A DNA stretch of 64,000 nt from Coniferiporia sulphurascens. Lineage: Eukaryota > Basidiomycota > Agaricomycetes > Hymenochaetales > Hymenochaetaceae. Numbering within the stretch: the first letter of the stretch is position 1; each line of letters opens with the position of its first letter. The DNA lies in NCBI GenBank assembly GCA_002794785.1, contig NBBA01000001.1, positions 2,976,001-3,040,000 of the forward strand, given 5' to 3'. This document shows, one piece after another, positions 61,847 through 64,000 of the stretch. The translations under genes were made by a program, and so were the position numbers. The notes beneath the pieces were generated by a model. It did no database searches. It worked only from the letters and a program-made list of their open reading frames with translations, and was not told the DNA's origin.

Positions 61847-62159
61847 TCGGAGGGAAGTGGTGCCGCTATGTGCTATAAAGGGTTCGTCCGAGCGATCGGA
61901 GAAGTGTCGGCTTATTCCGATACCTCTTGCTTTGTAATATATAGATTAATTAGTTGTAAAGAACATTACTGTAATATATTGTGAAGCGAGTCGAGCGCCA
62001 ACTAAATTTATATTTTACACCGCGGACATTTCAGCTATGAGAATCCGGGAAACTGTTTTTAGCAAGCAGCTATTCTTCGTAGTTACAGTGCAGAGTGCAA
62101 ACGAGATCAGAGTTTGAAGGGTCTTTGTTCTAGCCGAGTGAAACAGCGAGTGCCAGAAT
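61847..62159. other. intergenic, no gene seen
   Basis: 313 bp between IDI1 promoter and kleisin 3' end; AT-rich. Confidence 0.5.
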
Positions 62160-64000
62160 CTACTTGATCTTGATCGTGAGGTATCCATAGGCTTCGTTCT
62201 GGCGAATGATGACGAGATCCTTCGTGGCAAGTACTTGCGAAAGGGTCAGGGGTCAGCATAGTATACACATTAGGAATTTTCTCAAAGTCTCAGATCCTGT
62301 GGGGTTGCAAACATGCGGGAAGTCACAATTGACGTACCGAGACAGTGATAAAAAGCGGCAGAGGCGACCCGACTGGAACTTGTCGCAGAAGGAACGACAT
62401 CTCCGAAGTCAAGAGAGCTTTGATTCCCTGGTAATGTTTGGACCTGCATCTTGCAGTATCTATACAAAATAAGAGATAGAAAAAGATCCGGCAATTCCCA
62501 GCGTTTTCATTTTTCACTCACTCGAGAAAGTTATACGATGTGCGTTCCAGGGCGACAGTGTTCTTCAAACCGTCGTCGGCATCCCGATCGATTGTTTTGT
62601 CATTCGTTACTGCATGTTGTTTATTTGGTTAGATCGTGGGTCTGCGAATATACTTAACTACTGACCGTCGAAGCGGAAGTCGTTTCCGCTCCCGTGAACA
62701 GGAGATAATCCAATTTCCAGACCAGTTAGACTTCCCACTTGGCTAGGCACGATAGAAAATGAGCCCCTGCGACTTCCCGATCTTGAACGTGATCGCACGA
62801 TGCGAACGTCCGCATTGTCCATACTTAATCGGTCACTGTTCCTACCGATTGAGGGTACGAACCCCGCGCCGGTGGAGGACGTCCCGGCCGCATTGTCCCA
62901 TGGGAAAAATGCACTGCGCTGAGTTCCAGAACTAGGATTAAGGACTTCGGCGTCGAATCCAAGAGCAGAGGAGATCCGGGAAGTTGCATTTCGCCCGCGC
63001 TCAGGTTCCTGTTTAGTGGCCTAGATCAGTTTCGATCTCAACGACAGTCAATTTACGAACCTCGGAAGAACGAATACGACTCGGATCGTCGAAGTTTACG
63101 GGGGCGTCATAATCACCCTCTAACGAAGCATTTATCCGTAGATCTTCATGGTAGAAGGACATTAACTAACGCATTCCCCCGAAATCATAATCAGCCCCCA
63201 TATCCCCGGGAGAAAAGTCATTGTGTGCCACGGGATGCTCGTCATCCTGATAAGGAGAATCGTGAATTAGTTTCCTGCGCTTGTAACGAGGTTCTTTTTC
63301 TACATGAAAGTATGGTTACTCGTTAGGCACGGCAGAAATACGAAAAGTATACCTTGATCGTCCAAACGAACAGCACCAGACCTTGATTCGACTTGTTTCT
63401 TGTAGATCTCCGACCAGAAATTTGCAAGTGCGGGTGCTGTAACTGCGCATAAGAAAGAAATAGGCTTTAGAATTCCCGACCCTGCAACTCTTCAGAAGAC
63501 AGAGAGATTCACGGCCTTCGGGGACGCCCCAAATAATGTCCTCAAGGACTCTCTCGCTCTCCTTTTCCATTCTTTTCCTCCCTATCTCAAACCTAATCGC
63601 ACGCTGTCCTTCAACATACTTCTCCCGCGCAGCCTTAGCCCAGTATAAAATTAGCATTGAGCTTGAGCACAATAAAATGACATTATACTTTCAACTCTTC
63701 GTCTGTGAGCTCGGTCCTTATGTCCAAAAGTATTCTGACTTTCTTTGCCCTACGAGGGACAGGCATTATCTTGGTATTATCGCCTTGAACGAGTTCAGGT
63801 ACATCGGCCTGGCCATGGCCAGGGGTTTGAACAGCTGAAGTGTCGTGAACAGAACTGTGAAATTCAGCCGAACCATGTACGGAAGATGGTGGCATGTTCT
63901 CTGACCGTCAATGCTTAAAGTATGCCTCATGTCTGAGTCTAAGTCTGACGTACCTTTATCTGAGTCGGCGAAAGGCTGGATTTTTCGTAAATTAAATAAG
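62160..64000 (-). CDS. cohesin alpha-kleisin (Rad21/Rec8), 5' part outside window
   Basis: Exons in the window: 64000-63954 (open at the edge), 63900-63689, 63633-63513, 63442-63353, 63299-63171, 63119-63061, 63020-62666, 62609-62522, 62459-62338 and 62233-62160, giving the C-terminal 431 aa. KVRILLDIRTELTDEELK and KRMEKESERVLEDIIWGVP are the Rad21/Rec8 middle block. The winged-helix end FYHCLVLATKDLVIIRQNEAYG binds the SMC1 head. The basic Ser-rich stretch (IVRSRSRSGSRR) lies between. The N-terminal SMC3-binding part is beyond 64000, so Rad21 (mitotic) and Rec8 (meiotic) cannot be told apart. Uncertain points: a 40-nt intron (63060-63021) and tandem acceptors at 63443/63437. Confidence 0.88.

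Overview
The window is nuclear DNA from a fungus, almost certainly a basidiomycete and probably an Agaricomycete. The reasons are gene density (34 recognisable or likely protein genes in 64 kb), very dense short introns (about 190 reconstructed by hand, nearly all 47-80 nt with gt..ag or gc..ag borders), and gene content (fungal CorA transporter, RTA1 protein, GT31 glycosyltransferase, Ser/Thr-rich wall-type membrane proteins). I saw no transposon, viral gene, CRISPR array, rRNA or tRNA. All exon structures were built by reading splice signals and requiring continuous reading frame and family conservation; no alignment was run.

Left third (1-24.5 kb): end of a Ser-rich unknown gene (+); then, mostly on the minus strand, a CorA-like Mg transporter, rRNA-processing RRP36, the cis-prenyltransferase subunit NUS1 and alpha-SNAP SEC17. 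On the plus strand follow phosphoacetylglucosamine mutase, glutamine amidotransferase DUG3 and a cupin. An L-rhamnose 1-dehydrogenase-like SDR (-) is divergent from a ketol-acid reductoisomerase-like gene (+). Then come an RBM39-type splicing factor (+), an acyl-CoA thioesterase (-) and an HSL-type esterase (-).

Middle (24.5-46 kb): D-serine dehydratase, Rab4 GTPase, a Ser/Thr-rich one-span membrane protein, SGT1 (-), a GST-like protein, a GT31 glycosyltransferase (-), a second Ser/Thr-rich membrane protein that is a paralogue of the first, an isochorismatase-fold hydrolase, an RTA1 protein, dihydrofolate reductase, mitochondrial ribosomal protein bL36m (-) and an SLC35F-like transporter.

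Right third (46-64 kb): a chromodomain plus SET histone H3K9 methyltransferase (-) divergent from DNA ligase I (+); MPC1 (-) divergent from a Pro-rich lineage protein (+); an EED/ESC-like Polycomb WD40 protein (-); a PPZ-type phosphatase (-); ribosomal protein S11/uS17 (-); isopentenyl-diphosphate isomerase (-); and the C-terminal part of a Rad21/Rec8 kleisin (-) running off the right edge.

Most genes are ordinary housekeeping genes and do not form one pathway. The stand-out features are architectural. Several exons of 3-17 nt restore perfectly conserved motifs, and six introns begin with GC instead of GT, three of them with the same GCATGT. CACGTG boxes recur in six intergenic spaces. A heterochromatin H3K9 methyltransferase and a Polycomb EED-type subunit lie about 6 kb apart. 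I found no convincing multi-gene, previously undescribed system; the best candidates for novelty are listed as findings.
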